In this document: piece by piece, positions 15,537 to 23,697 of the stretch
Layout: each line of letters begins with the position of its first letter
How positions within the stretch are numbered: the first letter of the stretch is position 1
Position numbers and translations under genes: made by a program
Assembly (NCBI GenBank): GCA_038205755.1
Contig: JBBRBN010000040.1
Location: forward strand, 1-35,026
Direction of reading: 5' to 3'
Length of the DNA stretch: 35,026 nt
From: JANNWF01 sp038205755
GTDB lineage: Bacteria > Pseudomonadota > Gammaproteobacteria > Xanthomonadales > Xanthomonadaceae
The notes under the pieces: generated by a model
What the model saw: only the letters and a program-made list of their open reading frames with translations
Told to the model about the DNA's origin: nothing
Databases searched by the model: none

Positions 15537-17092
15537 GGGGATTGTCTCCGGGCGATTGATCGAGGTGTGGCGCTTACGCCCGCCCGGTTTGCCGGGTGTG
15601 GCGCAGCAGCGGTTGAAACCTGGGCAGACAACGGGGCTGCGCTGGCCATGGACCACAGATGCATGACGGCATAGGCACGCCAGGGTCGCCAGACGGCTGA
15701 GCGCTGCTCGACCTGTGCGGTGCTTAGCGGTTGCGCATTGCCCAGCTGCTTGCGCAGTACCAGATCGCCGGCTGGAAACGCGTCCGGGTGATGCAGGCAG
15801 CGCATGGCGATGTAGTGCGCCGTCCACGGACCGAAGCCCGGCAGCGCGCCGATGCGGCGGTTGAATTCCTCCAAGGGCTGCAGGTGCTCAAGGTCGAGGG
15901 TCCCGTCGCAGACCGCCTGAGCCAGTCGTCGCAGGCTCGTCGCGCGCGTCCTGGGCAGACCGATCAACTGCACGTCGGCCGCGGCCAGAACAGGCGGCGT
16001 CGGAAACAGCTGCCCATTGGTGCCGTCGTCCAGCGTTACGGCCGCTCCCCAGCCGCGCACCAGCCGGATGCACAGCGTGCGCGCGGCGGCCACGCTTACC
16101 TGCTGTCCCAGCACGGCTCGGACCGCGGTCTCGAAGCCGTCAAAGGCACCCGGAACGCGCCGACCTGGGGATTCGACGATGGCCTCGCTGAGCGTTGGGT
16201 CAGCGCCCAGGACGGCGCCGATCGCCGCAGGATTGGCGTCGAGATCAAACAGCCGACGCAGCCGGCGGATCAGGTCTGGAAGCTGACCCAGTCGCCGGGT
16301 CTGGACACGCAAACGCAGCGCATTGGCGACTGGGGCCCGTTCGATGCTGAGCCAGCCCGGCGAATCGCTAGGCCCGACCACCCGCCAATAGCGGCCAGAC
16401 TCAACGCGTTCGATGCCCGGTATGGCGCGCGCGGCGAGGAAATCCAGCAGCGCCTCGAAGTCGTAGGGTGGGCGATAGGTCAGGGTGAGTTGCAGCACAT
16501 CACCGACCGCGGCTGCGCCGGTACGGGTCTGTCGCAGGCGAGTGGGCGGCATGCCGCAGCCTTCCAGAAATGACTGGTTGAAGCGCCGCAGACTTCGATA
16601 ACCGCTGGCGAAAGCGATCTCGGTCACTGGCAGCCGGGTTTCAGTCAGCAGCTGCTTGGCCAACAGCAGGCGCTGAGTGGTGTGGACCGCCAGCGGCGCG
16701 ACACCGACGCGGTGGACGAACTGCCGCCGCAGCTGGCGCTCGCTCAGGCCGAGCTCGGCGGCGAGCGCCGCCAGCGAGTGCTCGTCGAGAACGCCGTCGC
16801 GAATCCGCTGCCACGCCAGCGCAAAGCTGCGCTCGCCGGCGTCGCAGGGCGCCAATCCGGGTGCCAGCTCGGGGCGACAGCGCAGGCAGGGTCGAAACCC
16901 GGCCGCAGCGGCCGCTGCAGCGTGCTCGAAGTAGCTCACATTGGCCTCGCGCGCAGTGGGCGCCGGGCAGATCGGGCGGCAGTAGATGCCGGTGCTGCGA
17001 ACCGCCACAAAGAACAGGCCGTCAAACCGCGCATCACGCGCCTGTCGGGCTCGCGCGAAGATCGGGGCAGTGCTGACGGTGGCCGTGTCCAT
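15533..17092 (-). CDS. Ada(N)-AraC-AlkA fusion: alkylation sensor and 3-methyladenine glycosylase
   Basis: A 519-residue fusion. Residues 1-80 are the Ada zinc domain with Cys38, Cys42, Cys69 and Cys72 at the same numbers as in E. coli Ada; Cys38 is the one that takes a methyl group from DNA phosphotriesters. An AraC-type helix-turn-helix follows (about 90-185; EIAFASGYRSLRRFNQSF). Then come the AlkA N-terminal domain and the HhH-GPD glycosylase core (LPGFGPWTAHYIAMR, catalytic Asp in FPAGDLVL). It should both sense methylation and excise alkylated bases. The C-terminal 50 residues are low complexity. The Ogt activity that E. coli Ada carries is encoded separately just downstream. Confidence 0.93.
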   Translation of the reverse strand: MDTATVSTAPIFARARQARDARFDGLFFVAVRSTGIYCRPICPAPTAREANVSYFEHAAAAAAAGFRPCLRCRPELAPGLAPCDAGERSFALAWQRIRDGVLDEHSLAALAAELGLSERQLRRQFVHRVGVAPLAVHTTQRLLLAKQLLTETRLPVTEIAFASGYRSLRRFNQSFLEGCGMPPTRLRQTRTGAAAVGDVLQLTLTYRPPYDFEALLDFLAARAIPGIERVESGRYWRVVGPSDSPGWLSIERAPVANALRLRVQTRRLGQLPDLIRRLRRLFDLDANPAAIGAVLGADPTLSEAIVESPGRRVPGAFDGFETAVRAVLGQQVSVAAARTLCIRLVRGWGAAVTLDDGTNGQLFPTPPVLAAADVQLIGLPRTRATSLRRLAQAVCDGTLDLEHLQPLEEFNRRIGALPGFGPWTAHYIAMRCLHHPDAFPAGDLVLRKQLGNAQPLSTAQVEQRSAVWRPWRAYAVMHLWSMASAAPLSAQVSTAAAPHPANRAGVSATPRSIARRQSP

Positions 17093-17275
17093 CTGTCTAT
17101 CGTAGTGCGATTAATGGCGGTTGCTGGCCGGTTTCGGACATCAACCTGCGGCCAGACGGCACCGACTGCACCCGTCTGAATCGCCATCTGCACCCAAGCT
17201 GTGCGCGCTGCGACTTGACCGCTGCACCGAATCGAGTCAGGTTGACGCCGTCCAAGTTTGCAGGCCACAGATGGC

Positions 17276-18688
17276 GTGAGCGGCGGTTTTGACGAGATGA
17301 GGTCTGACGACCAGATCCGCGCGCCCTACGCGCTGATCGACGCCTGGCTGCGGCAGCTGCCGCCGGAGCAGCTGGCGATGAAGCGTGCCGAGGCCGAACT
17401 GCTGTTCCGCCGGATCGGCATCACCTTTGCCGTCTATACCGAAGGTGGTGATCCGGAGCGTCTTATTCCGTTCGACCTGATACCGCGCGTGTTGGCGCAG
17501 GCCGAGTGGCAGCGTCTGCGGGTGGGTCTGGAGCAGCGGGTCAAGGCGCTCAATGCGTTTATCCACGATGTCTACCACGAGCGCAACATCCTGCGCGCCG
17601 GCCTGGTGCCAGCAGAGCTTGTTCTGCACAACCCGCAGTTTCGACACGAAATGCTTGGCTTGGACCTGCCGCATCAGGTCTACACCCACATCGCCGGCAT
17701 CGACATGGTCCGCACCGGGCCGGACGAGTACTACGTGCTGGAGGACAACTGCCGCACCCCGTCGGGCGTCTCCTACATGATGGAGAACCGGGAGGTGATG
17801 CTGCGGCTGTTTCCCGATCTGCTGCGCCGTTCGCGGGTTGCACCGGTGGCGCACTATCCCGACGAGCTGCTGCAGACGCTGCGCTCGGTGGCGCCGCCCA
17901 ACTGCCGCAGTGAACCAACCGCAGTATTGCTGACACCCGGCATCAACAACAGCGCGTACTACGAGCACGCTTTTCTGGCTGACGAAATGGGCATCGATCT
18001 GGTCGAAGGCCAGGACCTGCTGGTGCGTGACGACGTCTGCTACATGCGCAATACCGAGGGTCTGGTGCGCGTGGATGTGATCTATCGCCGGATCGATGAC
18101 GACTATCTCGACCCGCTGGTGTTCCGACCCGACTCGACGCTCGGAGTGCCGGGCCTGCACTCGGCGTGCCGCGCTGGCAATCTCAACCTGGCCAATGCGA
18201 TCGGCGCCGGAATTGCCGATGACAAGGCGGTCTACATCCATGTCCCGGCGATGATCCGATTCTATCTGGACGAAGAGCCGCTGCTGGCCAACGTTCCCAC
18301 CTTCGACTGCAGCAAGCCGAAGGAGCTGTCGCACGTGCTGGCCCATCTGGATCAGCTGGTCGTCAAGGCGGTGCATGGGTCAGGCGGCTATGGAATGCTG
18401 GTGGGTCCGCACGCCAGCAAGGCCGAGCTGGCGGCATTTGCGGAGCTGCTGCGCGCCCGGCCGAATGAATACATTGCGCAGCCAACGCTGGCCCTGTCCA
18501 CGGTGCCGGTGTTCGTCGACGCCGGCATCGCGCCGCGGCACGTCGACCTGCGGCCGTTCGTGCTCAGCGGCGACCGCATCCGGGTGGTGGCCGGCGGGCT
18601 CAGCCGGGTCGCGCTGCGTGAGGGTTCGCTGGTGGTCAACTCGTCGCAAGGCGGTGGCACCAAGGACACCTGGGTGTTGGAATCCTGA
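17276..18688 (+). CDS. Circularly permuted ATP-grasp protein of the Anbu operon
   Basis: A 470-residue protein of the DUF404/DUF407 (CP-ATPgrasp) family. Typical segments are seen: LEDNCRTPSGVSYMMENRE, LTPGINNSAYYEHAFLA, YRRIDDDYLDPL, the glycine-rich KAVHGSGGYGMLVG and DLRPFVLSG. The family is predicted to make amide or peptide bonds with ATP. The start is uncertain: GTG at 17276 gives SGGFDEM, aligning with the usual YDEM start; TTG at 17258 and ATG at 17297 are alternatives and none has a good ribosome-binding site. The stop overlaps the start of the next gene by one base (TGATG). First gene of a four-gene Anbu operon. Confidence 0.9.
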   Translation: MSGGFDEMRSDDQIRAPYALIDAWLRQLPPEQLAMKRAEAELLFRRIGITFAVYTEGGDPERLIPFDLIPRVLAQAEWQRLRVGLEQRVKALNAFIHDVYHERNILRAGLVPAELVLHNPQFRHEMLGLDLPHQVYTHIAGIDMVRTGPDEYYVLEDNCRTPSGVSYMMENREVMLRLFPDLLRRSRVAPVAHYPDELLQTLRSVAPPNCRSEPTAVLLTPGINNSAYYEHAFLADEMGIDLVEGQDLLVRDDVCYMRNTEGLVRVDVIYRRIDDDYLDPLVFRPDSTLGVPGLHSACRAGNLNLANAIGAGIADDKAVYIHVPAMIRFYLDEEPLLANVPTFDCSKPKELSHVLAHLDQLVVKAVHGSGGYGMLVGPHASKAELAAFAELLRARPNEYIAQPTLALSTVPVFVDAGIAPRHVDLRPFVLSGDRIRVVAGGLSRVALREGSLVVNSSQGGGTKDTWVLES

Positions 18689-19626
18689 TGCTGGTCCGGA
18701 TCGCCCAGAGCCTCTACTGGCTGTCGCGCTACGTCGAACGCGCCGACTATGTCGCGCGTCTGCTGCAGGTCGCCGGACACATGAGCGCGGTGCGACCGGA
18801 TGCCGAGCTCGGCAGCGAGTGGCGTTCGGCGCTGGTGGCCGCCGGCGTCGACGAGGCATTCAACGACACGCACGAGTTCAGCGAAGCGGCGGTCATTGAT
18901 TACCTGGCGTTTGATCTCGAGAACCCGTCGTCCATCGTCAGCTGCATCGAGACCGCTCGACGCAACGCGCGCGCCGCGCGGACGGCGCTGACCACAGAGA
19001 TGTGGGAGGCAATCAACGGCACCTGGCTGGATCTGTCAATGCGCCGGCACGCGGCGCGCAGCAGCGACGATCTGATCCGCTTCCTCGACTGGGTAAAGGA
19101 GCGCGCCGGCCTGTTCCAGGGCATCTATGCCGGCACCATGCTGCGCATGGACGGCTTCCATTTCACCCGGCTTGGCCAGTTCATCGAACGCGCTGACAAC
19201 ACCGCCAGGCTGCTCGATGTGAAGTACCACGTGCAGCTGCCAAGCGTGCAGGACGTCGGCGGCGTCATCGATCACTACCAGTGGCTGGCAGTCCTGCGGG
19301 TGGTGGCGGCCCGACGCGCCTATCGGGTGCTTTTCAAGGGTGTGGTCGAGCCCAGCCATGTGGCTGAGTTGCTGATCCTTCGGCCGGAATTCCCGCGCTC
19401 GCTGCGCTATTGTTTTGAACATCTGGCGATGCACCTCGACCACATCAAGGGCCAGGATGCGCAGCGCGCTGCGGAGCCCAAGCGGCTGGTGAATGCGCTG
19501 GACACGCAGCTGCGCTATGCCCGGATCGAGAACATCATGGCCGGTGGCCTGCATGAGTTTTTGAGCGACATCGTCGAGCGCAACGACGTCCTCGGCCGCG
19601 AGATCGCCAGCGCCTACCTGTTCTGA
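18688..19626 (+). CDS. Alpha-E domain protein of the Anbu operon
   Basis: A 312-residue, mostly helical protein of the alpha-E (DUF403) family. The opening MLVRIAQSLYWLSRYVERAD and the later GQFIERADNTARLLDVKYH are its two signature ERAD/ERADN repeats. Family members always go with CP-ATPgrasp and transglutaminase genes and are thought to support the ligase, but no reaction is proven. It overlaps the ATP-grasp gene by one base and is 2 nt before the transglutaminase gene. Confidence 0.92.
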   Translation: MLVRIAQSLYWLSRYVERADYVARLLQVAGHMSAVRPDAELGSEWRSALVAAGVDEAFNDTHEFSEAAVIDYLAFDLENPSSIVSCIETARRNARAARTALTTEMWEAINGTWLDLSMRRHAARSSDDLIRFLDWVKERAGLFQGIYAGTMLRMDGFHFTRLGQFIERADNTARLLDVKYHVQLPSVQDVGGVIDHYQWLAVLRVVAARRAYRVLFKGVVEPSHVAELLILRPEFPRSLRYCFEHLAMHLDHIKGQDAQRAAEPKRLVNALDTQLRYARIENIMAGGLHEFLSDIVERNDVLGREIASAYLF

Positions 19627-19628
19627 CC

Positions 19629-20441
19629 ATGCTGCTCGATATCCGCCACCGCACGCGTTACCGCTACAGCGTTCCCGCCCGCCGCGTGATGCAGGTGCTG
19701 CGCCTGTGGCCAGCGCCGTGCGCCCACCAGCAGGTGCTCGACTGGCGCGTAGAGGTCGACGGGCGCGGCATTCGTCCGCGCACGCTGGATGGCTTTGGCA
19801 ACCAGACGGCGGTCAACGCCGTCGATGGCCCGGTCAGCGACGTGCTGGTCGAGGTGCGAGGCAAAATCCAGGTCACGGACGACAGCGGAATCGTGCGCGG
19901 CACGCACGAGGCGCTTCCGGCATTGTTCTATCGCGGCGTGACCGCGTTGACCACGGCCGACGGCGCGATCGCGCGGCTGGCGCGCGCCGTTCGCGAGGAC
20001 GATGTGCTGGCCACCTTGCACCGCCTGATGAGTGAAATCAGAGCGCGGATAACATTCTCCGATGGCTACACCGACGTGCAGACACCGGCCGCACAGGCCC
20101 TGCAAATGGGTGTCGGCGTTTGCCAGGATCACGCGCACGTGATGATCGCGGCGGCGCGCTCACTCGGCCTGGCCGCACGCTATGTGAGCGGCTACCTGTG
20201 GATTTCCGGCGAGCGGGCGGAGCCAGCCAGTCACGCCTGGTGCGAGGTCGACGTGCCGGGACTGGGCTGGGTCGGCTTTGATCCGGCCAATGGCACCAGT
20301 CCAAGCGACGGCTATGTCCGCGTGGCCACCGGACGTGACGCCCGCGACGCCGCGCCAATCCGTGGCTGGCGCGAAGGCGTGGGAGACGAGCAGATGGCAG
20401 TGACGGTAACGGTCGCCGCGCCGGCCACGCAGGAACACTAG
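19629..20441 (+). CDS. Transglutaminase-like peptidase of the Anbu operon
   Basis: A 270-residue protein with the N-terminal beta domain of bacterial transglutaminases (LDIRHRTRYRYSVPARRVMQ) and the papain-like core. The catalytic triad is visible as Cys165 (GVCQDHAH), His202 (ASHAWCEV) and Asp218 (GFDPANG). In this genomic setting it is expected to cut or form amide bonds made by the ATP-grasp partner. No signal peptide, so cytoplasmic. It starts 2 nt after the alpha-E gene; the Anbu gene follows after 83 nt. Confidence 0.92.
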   Translation: MLLDIRHRTRYRYSVPARRVMQVLRLWPAPCAHQQVLDWRVEVDGRGIRPRTLDGFGNQTAVNAVDGPVSDVLVEVRGKIQVTDDSGIVRGTHEALPALFYRGVTALTTADGAIARLARAVREDDVLATLHRLMSEIRARITFSDGYTDVQTPAAQALQMGVGVCQDHAHVMIAAARSLGLAARYVSGYLWISGERAEPASHAWCEVDVPGLGWVGFDPANGTSPSDGYVRVATGRDARDAAPIRGWREGVGDEQMAVTVTVAAPATQEH

Positions 20442-20524
20442 CGCCCTGCGGCTTGCCACGCGCAGTCGGATCGACTCCAATGCCGGCTCGACGGGCGCCG
20501 ACGAGCCCGCTGGAGTCCATCCCT

Positions 20525-21262
20525 TTGACCTACTGCGTGGCACTTGTTCTTGACGCTGGGCTGGTGCTGCTGTCGGACACCCGCACCAACGCCGGTGTCG
20601 ACAATATCTCGTGCTTTACCAAGCAGCATCTGTTCCAGCGTCCCGGCGACCGGGCGATGGTGCTGATGAGCGCTGGCAACCTGGCGGTGTCCCAGGCGGT
20701 GGTCAATCTGGTGCGGGACGGTCTGCCGGATGAGCGCGGTCAGGCGCGCACGCTGTTTACCGTGAAGTCGATGTTCGAGGCGGCCTCGCTGGTCGGCGAA
20801 GCGGTCCGCTACGTCTACAAGGTGCACGGTCCGGCGATGAAGGAGCAGGGCATCTGCTTCGACGTGTCGCTGATACTCGGCGGGCAGCTGGCCGGAAGGA
20901 CCATGCGCCTGTTCCAGATCTACTCGGCCGGCAACTTCATCTCGGCAACTCCCGACACCCCGTACCTGCAGATCGGCGAGCACAAGTACGGCAAACCCAT
21001 TCTGGACCGCGTCCTGGGCAGCGGCACATCGATCAACGACGGCATCAAGCTTGGCCTGATCTCGATGGACTCCACGCTGCGCTCCAACCTCAGTGTCGGC
21101 ATGCCGCTGGATCTGACTGTCTACCCGGTCGACAGTTTTGACCTGTCCCGGCATTGGCGGATTGCCGAAGGCGACGCCTATTTCCAGGACATCCGCGAGC
21201 GCTGGTCTTCGGCGCTGCGCGAGGCCTACAGGGAAATGCCCGAACCGATCTATCCGGGCTGA
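20525..21262 (+). CDS. Anbu proteasome-like N-terminal-nucleophile peptidase
   Basis: A 245-residue bacterial proteasome-type protease (Anbu). The TTG start at 20525 gives MTYCVALVLDAGLVLLSDTR, so removal of Met exposes Thr as the N-terminal nucleophile, as in Anbu and HslV. A GGAG lies 9 nt upstream (20512-20515). An ATG at 20453 is in frame but would place 24 residues before the Thr and block it. The rest (SAGNLAVSQAVVNLVRDG, then an IYSAGNFISATPDTPYLQIGEHKYGKP stretch) fits the family, which forms open helical rings in known structures. Last gene of the operon. Confidence 0.92.
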   Translation: MTYCVALVLDAGLVLLSDTRTNAGVDNISCFTKQHLFQRPGDRAMVLMSAGNLAVSQAVVNLVRDGLPDERGQARTLFTVKSMFEAASLVGEAVRYVYKVHGPAMKEQGICFDVSLILGGQLAGRTMRLFQIYSAGNFISATPDTPYLQIGEHKYGKPILDRVLGSGTSINDGIKLGLISMDSTLRSNLSVGMPLDLTVYPVDSFDLSRHWRIAEGDAYFQDIRERWSSALREAYREMPEPIYPG

Positions 21263-21464
21263 GCACGGTCCGCAGCCGTCGGGTCACTTGGCTCTCGACA
21301 GCACGTCAGGGTGACCGTCGGCTCCGGATGTGCAGCCGTCCGTCTGGAATCCGCTGCGAGAATTCTTGCCCTGTGTAGGATGCGGCGGTTAAGCCAGGCA
21401 AACTGCCGCCAAGGCTGCAGGTGCCAGCCGCTGGCGTGCGCCGACCGCCCTCAAACCTCTCCGC

Positions 21465-22658
21465 ATGGATGCACTGACCGCCTTTCTCATTTCTGCGCTG
21501 ATGATCATGCTCAATGGCGCGGTTCTCGGGCTGATGCATGGTGACCTGCCGGAATCACTTCGACCCAGCGCGATGAGCTGGCGGGTCGGCACGCTGCTGC
21601 AGGCGGGAGGCTGTGTGCTGCTGGCCGTGCAGCATTCCTTGCCGCTCCCTATCGTGCTGCCTCTGGCGCACGGCATGCTGCTGCTGGGCATTACCGGCTA
21701 TTGGCGTGCGCTGCGGCAGTTCTACGGCATGGCCGATACGCCGCTGCTCCTGCTGCCGATGCTGTTGGGCACGCTCGGCATCTTCTGGATGGCCGCCGTC
21801 CAGCCGAGCCAAAGCGGTCGCATCCTGGTCGCCGCCGCCGTCTGGTCGGCGATTGTTGCAGGGTGTATTGCCACGCTGGTCTCGCCGCAGGCGCGCGATG
21901 CCGCGATCAGTAGACGGGTGCTGACCGGCGTGTTTGTCACCGTCGCCCTCGCCATCGGCGTGTCGGCACTGGTGTTTGTGCTGGCCAATCCGCTGCGGAC
22001 CGCGATCGGCGATGCCGGCTGGGTCTATCTGATTGCACCGATGGTGGCGGCAGTGCTTCCCGTGGTGGGCACCACCGCCTATCTGCAGCTTTGTTCCGAG
22101 CGTATTCGTCGTCAGTGGGAGAGGGCCGCATCGACCGATTACCTGACCGGACTGGCCAATCGCCGAACGCTGGCCGATGCGGGCGAGCGCCGCGTTCAGC
22201 AGGCGCGGCGACGAGGGCGAGCGCTGTCCGTCGCAGTAATCGACATCGATCACTTCAAGCAGATCAACGACCGCTTCGGGCATGAGATCGGCGACCGGGC
22301 GCTGAAGCATGTGGCAGGCCACATCGAGGCGGCCTGCCGCGCTGGCGATCTTTCCGGCCGACAGGGCGGCGAGGAGTTCGTCACGGTGTTCGACGGTCTG
22401 GATAACGAGGCCGGAGTGGCGGCCGGCGAGCGTATCCGGCGAGCCGTGGAGTCGCATCCGTTTGTGCTCGACGGGGTGCCGCTGACCATTACCGTCTCGC
22501 TGGGGCTGGCTTCACTCTCGGACCACGACCGCACCCTCGACGACCTGCTGCGGCGCGCGGATCGGGCGCTCTACCTGGCCAAGGCCGCGGGCCGCAACCG
22601 GGTGGCGCTGGAAGCGGCGTGCGCCGACGCAGACAGCGTGCTGGCCGCGGTCAGCTGA
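21465..22658 (+). CDS. Membrane-bound diguanylate cyclase (GGDEF)
   Basis: A 397-residue protein. About six or seven membrane segments fill residues 5-205, with no known sensor domain name. The C-terminal GGDEF domain (about 225-385) has an intact active-site GGEEF (301-305) and an inhibitory I-site RAGD (292-295) five residues before it. It should make cyclic di-GMP from two GTP and be feedback controlled. It stands 202 nt after the Anbu operon and 39 nt before the N-formylglutamate amidohydrolase gene. Confidence 0.93.
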   Translation: MDALTAFLISALMIMLNGAVLGLMHGDLPESLRPSAMSWRVGTLLQAGGCVLLAVQHSLPLPIVLPLAHGMLLLGITGYWRALRQFYGMADTPLLLLPMLLGTLGIFWMAAVQPSQSGRILVAAAVWSAIVAGCIATLVSPQARDAAISRRVLTGVFVTVALAIGVSALVFVLANPLRTAIGDAGWVYLIAPMVAAVLPVVGTTAYLQLCSERIRRQWERAASTDYLTGLANRRTLADAGERRVQQARRRGRALSVAVIDIDHFKQINDRFGHEIGDRALKHVAGHIEAACRAGDLSGRQGGEEFVTVFDGLDNEAGVAAGERIRRAVESHPFVLDGVPLTITVSLGLASLSDHDRTLDDLLRRADRALYLAKAAGRNRVALEAACADADSVLAAVS

Positions 22659-22697
22659 GGCCTCGCGCTTGGCTCAGGCGACCGGCAAACTGTCGAC

Positions 22698-23477
22698 ATG
22701 GATCCGTTCGATGCACCGACTGCTGACTGGCACTTTCACGACGGCCAGCGCCGCGACGTCCTGCTGATCTGTGACCACGCCAGCAACCGGATTCCGGCCG
22801 AGCTTGGCAACCTCGGGCTGGACGAGGCGCAGCGAAAGCGTCACATCGCCTGGGATCCCGGCGCTGCCGGAATCACCCTGGCCCTCGCGCAGCGGATGCG
22901 ATGGCCGGCGTTTCTGGGCGCCTGGTCGCGGCTGGTGATTGATCTCAATCGCGCGCCGGAGGCACCAGACCTGATTGTGTCCGAGGGCGACGGCGACCCG
23001 GTACCGGGCAACGTTGGCGTGGATGAACGAGAGCGGCGGCGGCGTATCCAGCGCTACCACCAGCCTTATCATGCGGCGATTGCGGACTACCTGCAGCGAT
23101 GCGAGCGCGACGGGATTCGCCCCGCGCTGATTGCCATACACACCTTCACGCCGGTGCTGGGCGACCAGCCGCGCCCGTGGCATGCCGGTGTGGTGTGGAA
23201 GCGCCGCCATGCGTGGTTGGCGGCGCTGCTTGAGGCGCTCGCTGCACCGGACCTCGAGATTGGCGACAACCGTCCCTATGACGGTGCGACCGCGATGGGC
23301 TATACGCTGGATCACCTGGGGATTGTGAATGACCGCGAGCACGTGATGTTTGAAGTCCGACAGGATCTGGTCGCTCAAACGCCGTCACAGGAGGAATGGG
23401 CGGGTCGCCTGTTGAGCGCGCTGCAGTGCAGCGGTTTTCCGGGCACGACTGTGGCTGTGGGGGAAGATCGGGCCTGA
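22698..23477 (+). CDS. N-formylglutamate amidohydrolase-family protein
   Basis: A 259-residue protein of the FGase (HutG2-like) family. Conserved parts include LLICDHASNRIP, the WDPGAAG segment, SRLVIDLNRAP and the later AIHTFTP and NRPYDGATAMGYTLDH. Members cleave N-formylglutamate or N-formylmaleamate; with no histidine-degradation genes nearby the substrate here is open. It starts 39 nt after the cyclase gene. A strong hairpin follows its stop. Confidence 0.9.
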   Translation: MDPFDAPTADWHFHDGQRRDVLLICDHASNRIPAELGNLGLDEAQRKRHIAWDPGAAGITLALAQRMRWPAFLGAWSRLVIDLNRAPEAPDLIVSEGDGDPVPGNVGVDERERRRRIQRYHQPYHAAIADYLQRCERDGIRPALIAIHTFTPVLGDQPRPWHAGVVWKRRHAWLAALLEALAAPDLEIGDNRPYDGATAMGYTLDHLGIVNDREHVMFEVRQDLVAQTPSQEEWAGRLLSALQCSGFPGTTVAVGEDRA

Positions 23478-23486
23478 TTCGGCGGA

Positions 23487-23507
23487 CGGACAGGCCGGGC
23501 CTGTCCG
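23487..23507 (+). terminator. Hairpin after the amidohydrolase gene
   Basis: Perfect 9-bp stem CGGACAGGC / GCCTGTCCG with a 3-nt loop, starting 9 nt after the stop. No T-tract follows, so it is a candidate 3'-end or terminator hairpin only. Confidence 0.5.
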
Positions 23508-23697
23508 AACCCGCGGCTGGCTGTCTGATCAGGTCACTGGAGGTTTGCGTGGGTAGTCGTTGCCGGCGCAGGCCAGGATGCTGGTCGGAACGCCGCAACA
23601 TTTCAGCCCCCGCCGGCTGACCTCGAGTGCGGCGCAGCGCATCTGCATGCCTGACAATGCGCGACCCGCCGTTCTGCGGCAGAAAGCCCACTCGCCC

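Noticed and set aside
17214..17242. Promoter TTGACC-17 bp-CAGGTT before the Anbu operon
   Set aside because: The -35 is good, but the -10 matches only two of six bases; not strong enough to list as a feature.
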